NCBI RefSeq assembly: GCF_001040705.1
Contig: NZ_CVQP01000001.1
Coordinates: 1 to 64,000 of the forward strand
Origin: Rhodococcus sp. RD6.2
GTDB lineage: Bacteria; Actinomycetota; Actinomycetes; Mycobacteriales; Mycobacteriaceae
Direction: 5' to 3'
Length of the DNA stretch: 64,000 nucleotides
This document shows, in pieces, positions 27,478-35,488 of this stretch. The stretch's first letter is position 1. Every line of letters begins with the position of its first letter. The position numbers and the translations under genes are program-made. Under the pieces are notes generated by a model that did no database searches, was not told the DNA's origin, and was given only the letters and a program-made list of their open reading frames with translations.

Positions 27478-28809
27478 TCAGTCGACGAAACGGGTGGGAA
27501 CAGCAGGATCACCGTTCGACAGCTTGAGGCCCTCCCACGGCAGGCTCACCAGATTCGACGCCACCAGGTCCCGCGCATCCGCCAGCCCTGGCAGGTCAGG
27601 CTCGAACTCTCCGTCGCGGACCATCGGGATCATCAGCGGTCGGCCGACGAGCCCCTCGACCACCGGAACCGCCGAGCCCGCGGGGTACACGACCTCCTCG
27701 ACGATCGTCCCCGTCGGCCGCGCGAGTCGGACCGCGTCCTTGGTACCACCACGCGAGACCTTCTGGCTGCTGCGTTTGGCGACCGGGATCCCGTCCACCT
27801 CCACCAGCTTGTAGACCATGCCTGCCGTCGGCGCGCCCGACCCGGTGACCAGGGCCGTACCCACGCCGTACGTGTCGACCGGCTCGGCTCGCAACGCCGC
27901 GATCGCGTACTCGTCCAGGTCGCCCGAGACCACGATCTTCGTGTTGGTCGCGCCGAGCGAGTCGAGCTGCGCGCGGACCTGACGCGCCCATTCCCCGAGG
28001 TCACCGGAGTCGATGCGGACCCCGCCGAGTTCGGGCCCGGCCACCTCGATCGCCGTCCGGACACCCTCGGTGATGTCGTAGGTGTCGACGAGCAGCGTGG
28101 TGCCGACACCGAGTTTCGCAACCTGTCCGCGGAATGCCGCCGCCTCGTCGGGGCCCTCGTCGGTGGTGTGCAGCAGCGTGTACGCGTGTGCGCTCGTGCC
28201 TGCCCCGGGAACCCCGTGCCGGCGGACCGCCTCCAGATTCGAGGTCGCGTCGAAACCGGCCAGGTACGCCGCCCGGGAGCAGGCCACTGCGGCCTCCTCG
28301 TGCGCGCGCCGTGACCCCATCTCGATCAGCTTGCGGCCACCGGCGGCACTGACCATCCGCGCCGCTGCCGATGCGATCGCACTGTCGTGATTGAGGATCG
28401 ACAGGACCAGCGTCTCGAGCAGAACGCACTCCGCAAACGTCCCCCGAACCGACAGGATCGGCGACCCCGGAAAGTACAGTTCGCCCTCGAGGTAGCCGTG
28501 GACGTCGCCGCCGAATCGGTAGTCGCGCAGCCAGGCGAGTGTCGCGTCGTCGAGGAAGCGCGACGCGACCGCCAGTTCGGGTTCACCGAAACGGAATCGC
28601 GCCAGCGCATCCAGCATGCGGCTCACGCCGCCGACGACGCCGTACCGGCGGCCGGCGGGCAGTTTGCGGGCGAACACCTCGAACGTGCACCGGCGATGCG
28701 CGGACCCGTCGGCGAGCGCCGCCGCCAGCATCGTCAACTCGTACTGGTCGGTGAGCAGTGCGGTACTGGTCGCGGGCGCAGACCACTGGGAGTTCGTCAC
28801 CGGGCCCAC
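27478..28809 (-). CDS. pncB: Nicotinate phosphoribosyltransferase
   Basis: A 443-residue enzyme that converts nicotinate and PRPP to nicotinate mononucleotide in the Preiss-Handler NAD salvage pathway. It matches Rv1330c (PncB1). Family motifs include TDQYELTMLAAAL at the N-terminus, RAHEEAAVACSRAAYLAGFDATSN, the phosphate-binding region with DTYDI and GVRIDSGDLGEWARQVR, and GTALVTGSGAPTAGMVYKL near the PRPP site. GTG codons at 28809 and 28800 are both possible starts; the second gives VTNSQWSAPATSTALLTDQY. It is divergent from clpS across 67 bp holding a short ATTGA...TCAAT dyad (28827-28847). Confidence 0.95.
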   Translation of the reverse strand: MGPVTNSQWSAPATSTALLTDQYELTMLAAALADGSAHRRCTFEVFARKLPAGRRYGVVGGVSRMLDALARFRFGEPELAVASRFLDDATLAWLRDYRFGGDVHGYLEGELYFPGSPILSVRGTFAECVLLETLVLSILNHDSAIASAAARMVSAAGGRKLIEMGSRRAHEEAAVACSRAAYLAGFDATSNLEAVRRHGVPGAGTSAHAYTLLHTTDEGPDEAAAFRGQVAKLGVGTTLLVDTYDITEGVRTAIEVAGPELGGVRIDSGDLGEWARQVRAQLDSLGATNTKIVVSGDLDEYAIAALRAEPVDTYGVGTALVTGSGAPTAGMVYKLVEVDGIPVAKRSSQKVSRGGTKDAVRLARPTGTIVEEVVYPAGSAVPVVEGLVGRPLMIPMVRDGEFEPDLPGLADARDLVASNLVSLPWEGLKLSNGDPAVPTRFVD

Positions 28810-28876
28810 CCTACGAGCACCACGGTATTGACCGCTCGGTGTTCAATTGGTCCGGATTGCGTCGTAGTCTGGAGTC

Positions 28877-29224
28877 ATGGCTCCGCGCCCGTACCCCACG
28901 CTCATGGCCGTGCCGATGGCGAACATGCCGACCCCGGCACCAACCGTGCTGCCCGAGCAGGCCGAGGTGACGGACGAGGACGAGGCGCTCAACCGTCCCT
29001 GGGTGACCGTGGTGTGGGACGATCCCGTCAACCTCATGCACTACGTGACATTCATCTTCCAGAAGCTGTTCGGCTACAGCAAGGCCAAGGCCACGGATCT
29101 GATGATGCAGGTGCACAAGGAGGGCAAGGCCGTCGTGTCGTCCGGGTCTCGGGACAAGATGGAGCACGACGTCCAGCGACTGCACGCCGCCGGCCTGTGG
29201 GCGACGATGCAGCGGGACAGCTGA
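28877..29224 (+). CDS. clpS: ATP-dependent Clp protease adaptor ClpS
   Basis: A 115-residue N-end-rule adaptor that hands substrates with destabilising N-terminal residues to ClpC/ClpP. The core motif [20 protein letters not shown] includes the Asn/Asp pair and the hydrophobic pocket residues that read the N-degron. [21 protein letters not shown] is the second conserved block. The first 35 residues are a Pro/Met-rich flexible tail; internal ATGs at 28,904 and 28,919 could be true starts. It corresponds to Rv1331 and begins the conserved clpS-DUF2017-peptidase group. Confidence 0.95.
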   Translation: MAPRPYPTLMAVPMANMPTPAPTVLPEQAEVTDEDEALNRPWVTVVWDDPVNLMHYVTFIFQKLFGYSKAKATDLMMQVHKEGKAVVSSGSRDKMEHDVQRLHAAGLWATMQRDS

Positions 29225-29294
29225 CGGCGCCGGCCGTCGCCCGATATCACCGCCGATTCTCAGTTACGCAGGAAGGGTCACCAGGTATTTCGAC

Positions 29295-29870
29295 GTGCGC
29301 ACATGGAGCCGAAAGAACTCGCTGAGCGGGGTCAAGATCCGATCCGAGGTGGACGCACGTGAGGCCTCGGTCCTGCGATCGCTGGTGACGTCGGTCCTCG
29401 GCCTCCTCGCAGACCGAACAGCGTCCGCCCCGACGGACGACCTGGCCGAACTCACCGGCCTGCGAACCGGTAACCCGACCGCGCCGACCGATGCCACAGT
29501 CGCCCGCCTCCTGCCCGACTTCTTCGGAACCGGGCGTGACGCCGTCGACCCCGACTCCCGCGACGCCAACGACAACGGGGCGCTGCGCAGCCTCTACGAG
29601 CCCGACATCATCGATGCCAAGGTCGCGGCCGGCTCGACGATCCTGCGGACCGTTCCCGTCGAGGGCGGCAAGATCGTGCTCACCCCGGAACAGGCCGAGC
29701 AGTGGCTGTACGGGCTCAACGACATCCGTTTGGCGCTCGGCACAACCATCGGCATCGACGCGGACACCCCCGACGAACTCGACCCCGACGACCCGCGGGC
29801 GCCACACCTCGACGTCTACCACTGGCTGACGTGGATGCAGGACTCCCTCGTGCAGGTCCTGCTGCCGTGA
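29295..29870 (+). CDS. DUF2017 domain protein
   Basis: A 191-residue protein equal in position to Rv1332 and belonging to DUF2017. It is soluble and mainly helical, beginning MRTWSRKNSLSGVKIRSEVDAREASVLRSL with a GTG start at 29295. Conserved elements are TDDLAELTGLRTGNP, ATVARLLPDFF and the C-terminal DVYHWLTWMQDSLVQVLLP. It is found next to clpS across actinobacteria. Older annotations call it a transcriptional regulator, but I see no helix-turn-helix. Its stop overlaps the following peptidase start (GTGA). Confidence 0.88.
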   Translation: MRTWSRKNSLSGVKIRSEVDAREASVLRSLVTSVLGLLADRTASAPTDDLAELTGLRTGNPTAPTDATVARLLPDFFGTGRDAVDPDSRDANDNGALRSLYEPDIIDAKVAAGSTILRTVPVEGGKIVLTPEQAEQWLYGLNDIRLALGTTIGIDADTPDELDPDDPRAPHLDVYHWLTWMQDSLVQVLLP

Positions 29871-30925
29871 CGCGGAGGAGGGGGGCACTCACCGACGTCA
29901 CGGGCCTGCTCGTCGGGCACCACCACGAACTCGACGACGACGCGACCCTCGGATCCGGTCGCGCGACCGGCTGCACCGTCGTCCTCGCACCGGACGGCGC
30001 CACTGCGGCCGTCGACGTGCGAGGAGGCGGTCCCGGCACCCGCGAGACGGACCTGCTGGACCCGAGTCACAGCGTCCAGAAGGTCGACGCGATCCTCCTC
30101 ACGGGCGGCAGCGCGTACGGCCTCGCGGCGGCCGACGGGGTGATGCGCTGGCTCGAGGAACACGGCCGGGGAATCCCGATGGACGCAGACGGCCACGTCG
30201 TCCCGATCGTGCCGGGCGCGGTCATCTTCGATCTGCCGGTCGGGGAGTGGTCCGCCCGTCCCACCGCTGACCACGGCTTTCTCGCAGCCGACGCCGCCGG
30301 AGTCGACGTCGCTCGAGGCTCGGTCGGCGCGGGGACCGGGGCCCGCGCAGGAATCCTCAAGGGCGGCGTCGGCACCGCGAGTGTCGTCCTCGGGTCGGGC
30401 CCTGCCGCCGGGGTCACGGTCGCGGCGCTGGTCGTAGCCAATCCCGTCGGCTCGGTTTTCGATCCGGGAACCGGCCTGCCGTGGGGCGTCACGCCGACCG
30501 AGGCCGCCGAATGGGGGCTCCGAGTGCCCGACCCGGCAGAACTCGGGGCGGCGCTCGCGCTCGGCGACAAGGGCACCGTCCTCAACACCACGATCGGAGT
30601 CGTGGCCACCGATGCCCCGCTGGGCAAGGCCGCGTGCCGACGTGTCGCCGTCGCCGGACACGACGGGCTCGCACGCGCGATCCGGCCGGCCCACTCGCCG
30701 CTCGACGGCGACACCCTGTTCGCGCTCGCCACCGGTACGCGGGAGCTTCCGGCCGAATCTGCCGTGCCGCCGGCCTTCCCGGCGGACCTTCCCGCCCTCG
30801 CGGCGATCTGCACGGCAGCCGCGGACGTGGTCGCGGACGCCATCGTCGACGCCGTCCTCACCGCCACCGCCGTCGCCGGAATCCCCAGCTATCGGGACCG
30901 GTTCCCGTCGGCGTTCGACGTCTGA
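29867..30925 (+). CDS. P1 family peptidase (DmpA/NylC-like)
   Basis: A 352-residue N-terminal-nucleophile hydrolase, equal to Rv1333. Family members cleave themselves before a Ser/Thr that becomes the nucleophile. The likely autocleavage site here is in KGTVLNTTIGVVATDAPL, as in the nylon-oligomer hydrolase and DmpA group. The N-terminal half has the glycine-rich segment ILLTGGSAYGLAAADGVMRWLEE. Substrates may be amino-terminal beta- or D-amino-acid peptides, but this is not established for the actinobacterial protein. GTG 29867 overlaps the DUF2017 stop by 4 bp. Confidence 0.9.
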   Translation: MTRRRGALTDVTGLLVGHHHELDDDATLGSGRATGCTVVLAPDGATAAVDVRGGGPGTRETDLLDPSHSVQKVDAILLTGGSAYGLAAADGVMRWLEEHGRGIPMDADGHVVPIVPGAVIFDLPVGEWSARPTADHGFLAADAAGVDVARGSVGAGTGARAGILKGGVGTASVVLGSGPAAGVTVAALVVANPVGSVFDPGTGLPWGVTPTEAAEWGLRVPDPAELGAALALGDKGTVLNTTIGVVATDAPLGKAACRRVAVAGHDGLARAIRPAHSPLDGDTLFALATGTRELPAESAVPPAFPADLPALAAICTAAADVVADAIVDAVLTATAVAGIPSYRDRFPSAFDV

Positions 30926-30969
30926 CGAAGCCGCCGCCCGGTGTCGGACCGAGTCGGTACGCTCGGGCT

Positions 30970-31602
30970 ATGACCCTTCCGGTCTCCGGACCCTCGAATC
31001 TTCCTGCCGCCCCGGCAGTCCGACCACAGTGGCAGCAGGCCGCGATCGCGATCAGCGCCTTCGTCGTCGGGCTCTACGTCCTCGAGTTCATCGACATGAT
31101 CCTCGGGAACCAGCTCGACGGTGGTGGCATCGAGCCGCGCACGGTGGACGGACTGTGGGGGGTCCTGTTCGCGCCGGTCCTGCACTCCGGCTGGGGTCAC
31201 CTCGTCGCCAACACGATCCCGCTGCTGATCCTCGGCTTCTTCGTGATGTTGTCGGGCATCGGGCGTGGGTTCGCCGCCACCGGCATCATCTGGGTCGTCG
31301 GGGGAGTGGGAACGTGGCTGGTCGGGGGCTCGGGGACGAACCACATCGGCGCGTCCATCCTGATCTTCGGGTGGCTCACGTACTTGATCACCCGAGGACT
31401 GTTCACCCGACACTTCGGGCAACTCGCGCTCGGCGTGGTCATTCTCTTCCTCTACGGCGGAATGCTGTGGGGTGTGCTGCCCAGTGATCCACGGGTGTCA
31501 TGGCAGGGACATCTTTTCGGTGCCATCGGCGGTGTCGTGGCGGCGTGGGTACTCGCGTCCGACGTCCGTGCGACACGCGCAGCGAAGGCAGTGACGCAGT
31601 AG
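30970..31602 (+). CDS. Rhomboid family intramembrane serine protease
   Basis: A 210-residue polytopic membrane protein with six predicted helices, equal to Rv1337. The rhomboid hallmarks are SGWGHLVANTIPLLILG in helix 2, the serine in GTNHIGAS (Ser129) and the helix-6 histidine in WQGHLFGAIGG (His181). Rhomboids cut transmembrane substrates within the bilayer. The residue after the catalytic serine is Ile (GASI) where the family normally has Gly (GxSG), so activity is less certain. The start ATG 30970 is 44 bp after the peptidase stop. The cysteine genes mec-cysO-cysM that precede this gene in mycobacteria are absent here. Confidence 0.92.
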   Translation: MTLPVSGPSNLPAAPAVRPQWQQAAIAISAFVVGLYVLEFIDMILGNQLDGGGIEPRTVDGLWGVLFAPVLHSGWGHLVANTIPLLILGFFVMLSGIGRGFAATGIIWVVGGVGTWLVGGSGTNHIGASILIFGWLTYLITRGLFTRHFGQLALGVVILFLYGGMLWGVLPSDPRVSWQGHLFGAIGGVVAAWVLASDVRATRAAKAVTQ

Positions 31603-31732
31603 TTCCCACAGCGCTGTTGCGGGCACGTCGGCCGAGGGTGTGACGGCAGGCGCAACGTCCCCGTCCCTCCGGCTTCGTCTCGAATCGGCCCGAACCTTTT
31701 TCGAGACCGCTCGGTCGTGGCAGCATGACCCT

Positions 31733-32491
31733 ATGCGCATCACCGTCCTGGGTTGTTCGGGCAGTGTCGGTGGACCCGACTCGCCTGCGTCGGGCTACCT
31801 GCTCACCGCACCGGACACCCCGCCGGCAGTCATCGACTTCGGTCCCGGCGTGCTCGGTGCACTCCAGCGGTACGAGGACCCGGGATCGGTGTCGATCTTC
31901 CTGACGCACCTCCACGCCGACCATTGCCTCGACCTGCCCGGCCTGCTCGTGTGGCGTCGCTACCACCCGAACCCGCCCACCGGCCGGGCGATCATCTACG
32001 GCCCGACCGACAGCCACCACCGCATCGGTGTCGCCTCCGCCGAGTGCGCGGGCGATCTCGACGACATCTCCGACACCATCGACCTGCGGACGCTGTCCGA
32101 CGGTCAGGTCGTCGACTACGGCGCACTCACCGTGAAGTCGGTTCGCGTCTACCACCCGCCGGAGGCGTACGGGTTGCGGTTCACCGACCCCGACGGGCGC
32201 ACCCTCGTCTACACCGGAGACACCGGCATGTGTGACGAAGTCGTCGAACTGGCACGCGATGCCGACATGTTGCTGTCCGAGGCGTCATGGACGCATTCCC
32301 CGGACCGCCCCAAAGGTATCCACCTGTCCGGCACCGAGGCGGGACAGCTCGCCACCCGGGCAGGCGTCAAGGAACTGCTGCTCACCCACATCCCGCCGTG
32401 GACGTCCCGTGAGGACGTCATCGCCGAGGCGAAGGCCGCGTTCGCGGGGCCCGTGCACGCCGTGAGTGCCGGAGACGTCTTCGACATCTGA
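31733..32491 (+). CDS. Metallo-beta-lactamase-fold phosphodiesterase (Rv1339-type)
   Basis: A 252-residue enzyme of the metallo-beta-lactamase superfamily. Metal ligands are in FLTHLHADHCLDL (HxHxDH), a later His in KSVRVYHPPEAYG, an Asp in VYTGDTGMCDE and a C-terminal His in LLLTHIPPW. The M. tuberculosis homologue Rv1339 has been described as an atypical class II cAMP phosphodiesterase, so this protein probably lowers cAMP. It starts at ATG 31733 (MRITVLGCSGSVGGPDSPAS). It is followed 21 bp later by rph, as in mycobacteria. The murI gene expected just upstream is missing. Confidence 0.9.
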   Translation: MRITVLGCSGSVGGPDSPASGYLLTAPDTPPAVIDFGPGVLGALQRYEDPGSVSIFLTHLHADHCLDLPGLLVWRRYHPNPPTGRAIIYGPTDSHHRIGVASAECAGDLDDISDTIDLRTLSDGQVVDYGALTVKSVRVYHPPEAYGLRFTDPDGRTLVYTGDTGMCDEVVELARDADMLLSEASWTHSPDRPKGIHLSGTEAGQLATRAGVKELLLTHIPPWTSREDVIAEAKAAFAGPVHAVSAGDVFDI

Positions 32492-32512
32492 CGACCGACT
32501 AGGCTCACCGGG

Positions 32513-33295
32513 GTGAGCAGACGACTGGACGGTAGGGCGGACGACGAGCTCCGCGACGTGAAGATCACCCGAGGATTCACCAACCATCCCGCAGGATCGG
32601 TGCTGGTCGAGTTCGGGAACACCCGTGTGATGTGCACCGCGAGTGTCGAGGAGGGTGTCCCGCGCTGGCGCAAGGGATCCGGATTGGGCTGGCTGACCGC
32701 CGAGTACGCGATGCTGCCCGCCGCCACCCATACCCGCAGCGGCCGCGAGTCCGTCAAGGGCAAGGTGGGCGGCCGCACCCAGGAGATCAGCCGACTCGTC
32801 GGCCGCTCCCTGCGTGCGTGCATCGACCTCGCTGCCATTGGCGAGAACACCATCGCGATCGACTGTGACGTCCTGCAGGCCGACGGCGGTACCCGCACCG
32901 CGGCCATCACCGGTGCCTACGTCGCGCTCGTCGACGCCGTCACCTACCTGCGTGCTGCGGAGTTGCTGTCCGATCCGCAGCCGATCTCCTGCGCGATCGC
33001 CGCCGTCAGTGTCGGTGTCGTCGACGGCCGTGTCCGACTCGACCTGCCGTACGAAGAGGATTCGCGCGCCGAGGTCGACATGAACGTCGTCGCCACCGAC
33101 ACCGGCACACTCGTCGAGATCCAGGGCACCGGCGAGGGAGCGACCTTCCCGCGCACCACCCTCGACAAGCTCCTCGACTCCGCACTCGCCGGCTGTGAGC
33201 AGCTGTTCGAAATCCAGAAGGCGGCCCTGGCGCTGCCGTATCCCGGTGAGTTGCCCGAGCCGAAGACTCCGGAGAAGAAGAAGTTCGGTGGCTGA
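32513..33295 (+). CDS. rph: Ribonuclease PH
   Basis: A 260-residue phosphorolytic 3'-to-5' exoribonuclease that trims tRNA and rRNA 3' ends. Typical motifs are [15 protein letters not shown]-like at the N-terminus (here [18 protein letters not shown]), [41 protein letters not shown] with phosphate-binding arginines, and [13 protein letters not shown]. The C-terminal tail is Lys/Glu-rich ([11 protein letters not shown]). The start is GTG 32513. It overlaps rdgB by 8 nt. It corresponds to Rv1340. Confidence 0.97.
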   Translation: MSRRLDGRADDELRDVKITRGFTNHPAGSVLVEFGNTRVMCTASVEEGVPRWRKGSGLGWLTAEYAMLPAATHTRSGRESVKGKVGGRTQEISRLVGRSLRACIDLAAIGENTIAIDCDVLQADGGTRTAAITGAYVALVDAVTYLRAAELLSDPQPISCAIAAVSVGVVDGRVRLDLPYEEDSRAEVDMNVVATDTGTLVEIQGTGEGATFPRTTLDKLLDSALAGCEQLFEIQKAALALPYPGELPEPKTPEKKKFGG

Positions 33296-33899
33296 CATCC
33301 GCGTCCTCGTCGCGTCCCGGAACGCCAAGAAACTCAAGGAGTTGCGGCGCGTCCTCGAGTCGGCAGGAGTCGTGGGCATCCAACTGGTCGGGCTGAACGA
33401 GGTCCCGGAGTTTCCCGAGACCCCGGAGACCGGCGCGACCTTCGAGGAGAACGCGCTCGTCAAGGCCCGCGACGGCGCCGCAGCCACGGGACTGCCATGC
33501 GTCGCCGACGACTCCGGCCTCGAGGTCGATGCATTGAACGCCATGCCCGGCGTCCTGTCGGCGCGGTGGTCGGGAACGCACGGTGACGACGCCGCCAACA
33601 CGGCCCTCGTCCTGGCCCAGATGTCGGACACGCCCGACGAGCGACGCGGTGCGGCCTTCGTGTCCGCGTGCGCGCTGGTCGTGCCGGGCGGCGTCGAGCG
33701 GGTCGTCCGCGGCACCTGGCCCGGATCCATCGCCCGCGCACCGCGTGGGGACGGCGGTTTCGGCTACGACCCCGTCTTCGTGCCCGAGGGCGACGAGCGG
33801 TCGGCGGCAGAGCTCACGCCGGAGGAGAAGGACGCCGCGTCGCACCGGGGGCGCGCACTCGCGCAGCTGGTGCCCGACCTCGCGGCGCTGGTGTCCTGA
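33288..33899 (+). CDS. rdgB: dITP/XTP pyrophosphatase (RdgB/HAM1)
   Basis: A 203-residue house-cleaning enzyme that hydrolyses dITP, ITP and XTP so they are not built into nucleic acids. Family signatures: [53 protein letters not shown] and [18 protein letters not shown] 33288 overlaps the end of rph. It corresponds to Rv1341. A 36-codon ORF with its own ribosome binding site follows 71 bp later. Confidence 0.96.
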   Translation: MADIRVLVASRNAKKLKELRRVLESAGVVGIQLVGLNEVPEFPETPETGATFEENALVKARDGAAATGLPCVADDSGLEVDALNAMPGVLSARWSGTHGDDAANTALVLAQMSDTPDERRGAAFVSACALVVPGGVERVVRGTWPGSIARAPRGDGGFGYDPVFVPEGDERSAAELTPEEKDAASHRGRALAQLVPDLAALVS

Positions 33900-33970
33900 C
33901 CCGCTCCGTGGATCGGCTGGTTGTGGCACGATCGCCGCGACCGCCATCGACGGCGGGCCCACGAGGAAAG

Positions 33971-34081
33971 GTGAGCGAGATGTCGCCGATGATGGTTCCG
34001 CAGACCCCGTGTCAGTGGCTGACCTACTTGGTCGCGATGATCACTGGACAGCCGGTGATCATGAATCTCACCGGGTCCTGA
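33971..34081 (+). CDS. Small hydrophobic peptide, 36 residues
   Basis: A short ORF from GTG 33971 (VSEMSPMMVPQTPC...) to TGA, with an internal ATG at 33980. A good ribosome binding site (GAGGAAAG) lies directly upstream, and a very strong intrinsic terminator begins 6 nt after the stop codon. The peptide has one hydrophobic stretch, WLTYLVAMITGQPVIMNL, long enough for one membrane pass, and a single Cys. I recognise no family. The combination of ribosome binding site, clean spacing and dedicated terminator argues for a real product or a leader peptide; codon statistics on 36 codons prove nothing. Confidence 0.55.
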   Translation: MSEMSPMMVPQTPCQWLTYLVAMITGQPVIMNLTGS

Positions 34082-34086
34082 CGAAT

Positions 34087-34131
34087 CGAGAACGGCTCGG
34101 CCCCCGCACTGCGGGGGCCGAGCCGTTCTCG
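34087..34131 (+). terminator. Very strong terminator after the 36-codon ORF
   Basis: A perfect 21-bp inverted repeat (CGAGAACGGCTCGGCCCCCGC and its complement) around a three-base ACT loop. It separates the plus-strand rph-rdgB-small ORF unit from the convergent DUF3817 gene ending at 34148 and can work in both directions. No T tract follows. Confidence 0.92.
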
Positions 34132-34147
34132 TGTCCGTGGGGTGGTG

Positions 34148-34510
34148 CTACACCCCGAAGTCGCGTTTGACCTGCTGCGTCCGCCGGTGCTCGACGAAGA
34201 ACGACAGGAACGGCACGGTGCCCGCGAGCAGGGTGCCGACGGTGCGGCCAACGGGCCAGCGCACCTTCACTGCGAGATCCATCGTGAGGATCAGGTACAC
34301 GAAATAGACCCAGCCGTGGACGATCGCGATCCACCCCGGCAGGTCCTCGACCTTGAAGATGTACTTGGCGACCATCTCGGCGGTCAGTACGAGCAGCCAG
34401 ACGCCGGTCGCGTAGGCGAGCACCCGGTACCGCAGCAGTGCGCCCGCGATCTTCTTGGTGTCGCGGGCGGGTGCGGTGGTCGTGGCGGTCTCGTCGGGGG
34501 CCGTGCTCAC
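34148..34510 (-). CDS. DUF3817 integral membrane protein
   Basis: A 120-residue protein equal to Rv1342c. After a Thr/Ala-rich cytoplasmic N-terminus, three hydrophobic helices follow: VLAYATGVWLLVLTAEMVA, WIAIVHGWVYFVYLILTM and VGTLLAGTVPFLSFFVEH. The HGWVYF loop corresponds to the HGGVF segment of the paralogue at 7,256. Function unknown. GTG 34510 overlaps the stop of the gene upstream (GTGA), so the two are coupled. Confidence 0.85.
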   Translation of the reverse strand: MSTAPDETATTTAPARDTKKIAGALLRYRVLAYATGVWLLVLTAEMVAKYIFKVEDLPGWIAIVHGWVYFVYLILTMDLAVKVRWPVGRTVGTLLAGTVPFLSFFVEHRRTQQVKRDFGV

Positions 34511-34908
34511 GTGCTGCTCCTATCGGCCTCGCTCGCTCGGAGCTGCGCGAGGTAGTTGTTGTACGCCTGGTGGGCCTCGTCGCCGGGATTGTCGGCGTCG
34601 AGGGACTCGGCAGCGTGGGTGGTGCGCTGCGGCAGGAGATCCGCCGGAATCTCGCGCTGCTCGTCCCCGTGGACCATTCGCTGCTGGTCCTCGGGATCGG
34701 TGTCTTCCAGCTGCACGAAACGCCGGTACGCGTAGACCACGAAGGCCGCGAACAGCGGCCACTGGAATGCGTAGCCGAGGTTCTGGCCGGTGCCTCCGAC
34801 GGCTTCGAAGCGCGTCCACTGCCAGTATCCCAACGCGAGGCACGCGGTCGCCGCGACGATGACGAACACGATCAGTGCTGGTCGACGGCTGGGGGATGTT
34901 CGGGCCAC
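34507..34908 (-). CDS. Hypothetical membrane protein (Rv1343c/LprD position)
   Basis: A 133-residue protein with two N-terminal hydrophobic helices (ALIVFVIVAATACLALGYW and LGYAFQWPLFAAFVVYAYR), then a charged cytoplasmic tail of about 70 residues (EDTDPEDQQRMVHGDEQREI). The positional counterpart in M. tuberculosis is annotated as lipoprotein LprD. The ATAC here could mimic a lipobox, but strongly hydrophobic residues follow the Cys, so I doubt lipidation. The start is GTG 34908 (VARTSPSRRPALIVF). It is coupled to the DUF3817 gene. Last gene of the first syntenic block before the tRNA-Leu junction. Confidence 0.8.
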   Translation of the reverse strand: MARTSPSRRPALIVFVIVAATACLALGYWQWTRFEAVGGTGQNLGYAFQWPLFAAFVVYAYRRFVQLEDTDPEDQQRMVHGDEQREIPADLLPQRTTHAAESLDADNPGDEAHQAYNNYLAQLRASEADRSST

Positions 34909-34989
34909 ACCACGACGGTACCCGAGGTGGACGGGGGTTCCGCTGGTGGTGTGGGAGTCGGCCGTCACAGTTGTGGAGCCGACACGGGA

Positions 34990-35074
34990 TGGTGCGCGAG
35001 GGGGGACTCGAACCCCCACGTCCGAAGACACCAGGACCTAAACCTGACGCGGCTGCCAATTACGCCACTCGCGC
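34990..35074 (-). tRNA. tRNA-Leu (anticodon UAG)
   Basis: Reading the minus strand, GCGCGAG pairs with CTCGCGC to close the acceptor stem. The D arm is GGCGTAATTGGCAGCC-like, the anticodon loop TTTAGGT gives anticodon TAG (Leu, CUA/CUG codons), a long class II variable arm (GTGTCTTCGGACGT) follows, and the T loop is GTTCGAGTC. The CCA end is encoded. It sits exactly at the junction of two blocks that are far apart in M. tuberculosis. Confidence 0.97.
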
Positions 35075-35488
35075 GTGCCGCAACAGACTATGCCACGACG
35101 CCGCGTCCGCCCGCATCGGACGATCGGGCGCCGGAATCGCCGCATCCGGTCGGGCGCCGAAGGTAAAGGCAGGTGCCGACCCGAACCATGATGGTAACGG
35201 TTTGGTAACGATCAATGTGAGGGATCCCTCAGGTTTACTACTCGTGGGTACTCGGCGCTGCCAGCGCCTTTGTTTCTTACTCAAAAGTCACTTGGACGCT
35301 CGTCTTGTGATCCCTGTCACGCCTACTACCTGGTAGGACGTCAGAAGCGGACAGTAAACGTGAGGAATTCCTCATGATCGTGTGCGACTCTGGTCTCACC
35401 CCCGAAGGAACCATCCGCGAGCGCAGCGGCGCGCTCGGCGGTGAGTTTGTGACGTCGGTGGGTTCCGACCAGGAGAGGACCATCCAGC
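35075..35488 (+). promoter_or_regulatory. fas upstream region with paired palindromes
   Basis: This 414-bp non-coding stretch precedes fas. It contains a direct repeat TGGTAACG at 35192 and 35203, spaced 11 bp (one helical turn), and two 14-bp perfect palindromes of the same type: TGAGGGATCCCTCA (35218-35231) and TGAGGAATTCCTCA (35361-35374). Regulation of fas by a TetR-type FasR and acyl-CoA is known in mycobacteria; these are candidate operators, but I cannot match them to a published FasR site. An ORF from ATG 35374 runs out of frame into fas and is not called. Confidence 0.55.
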
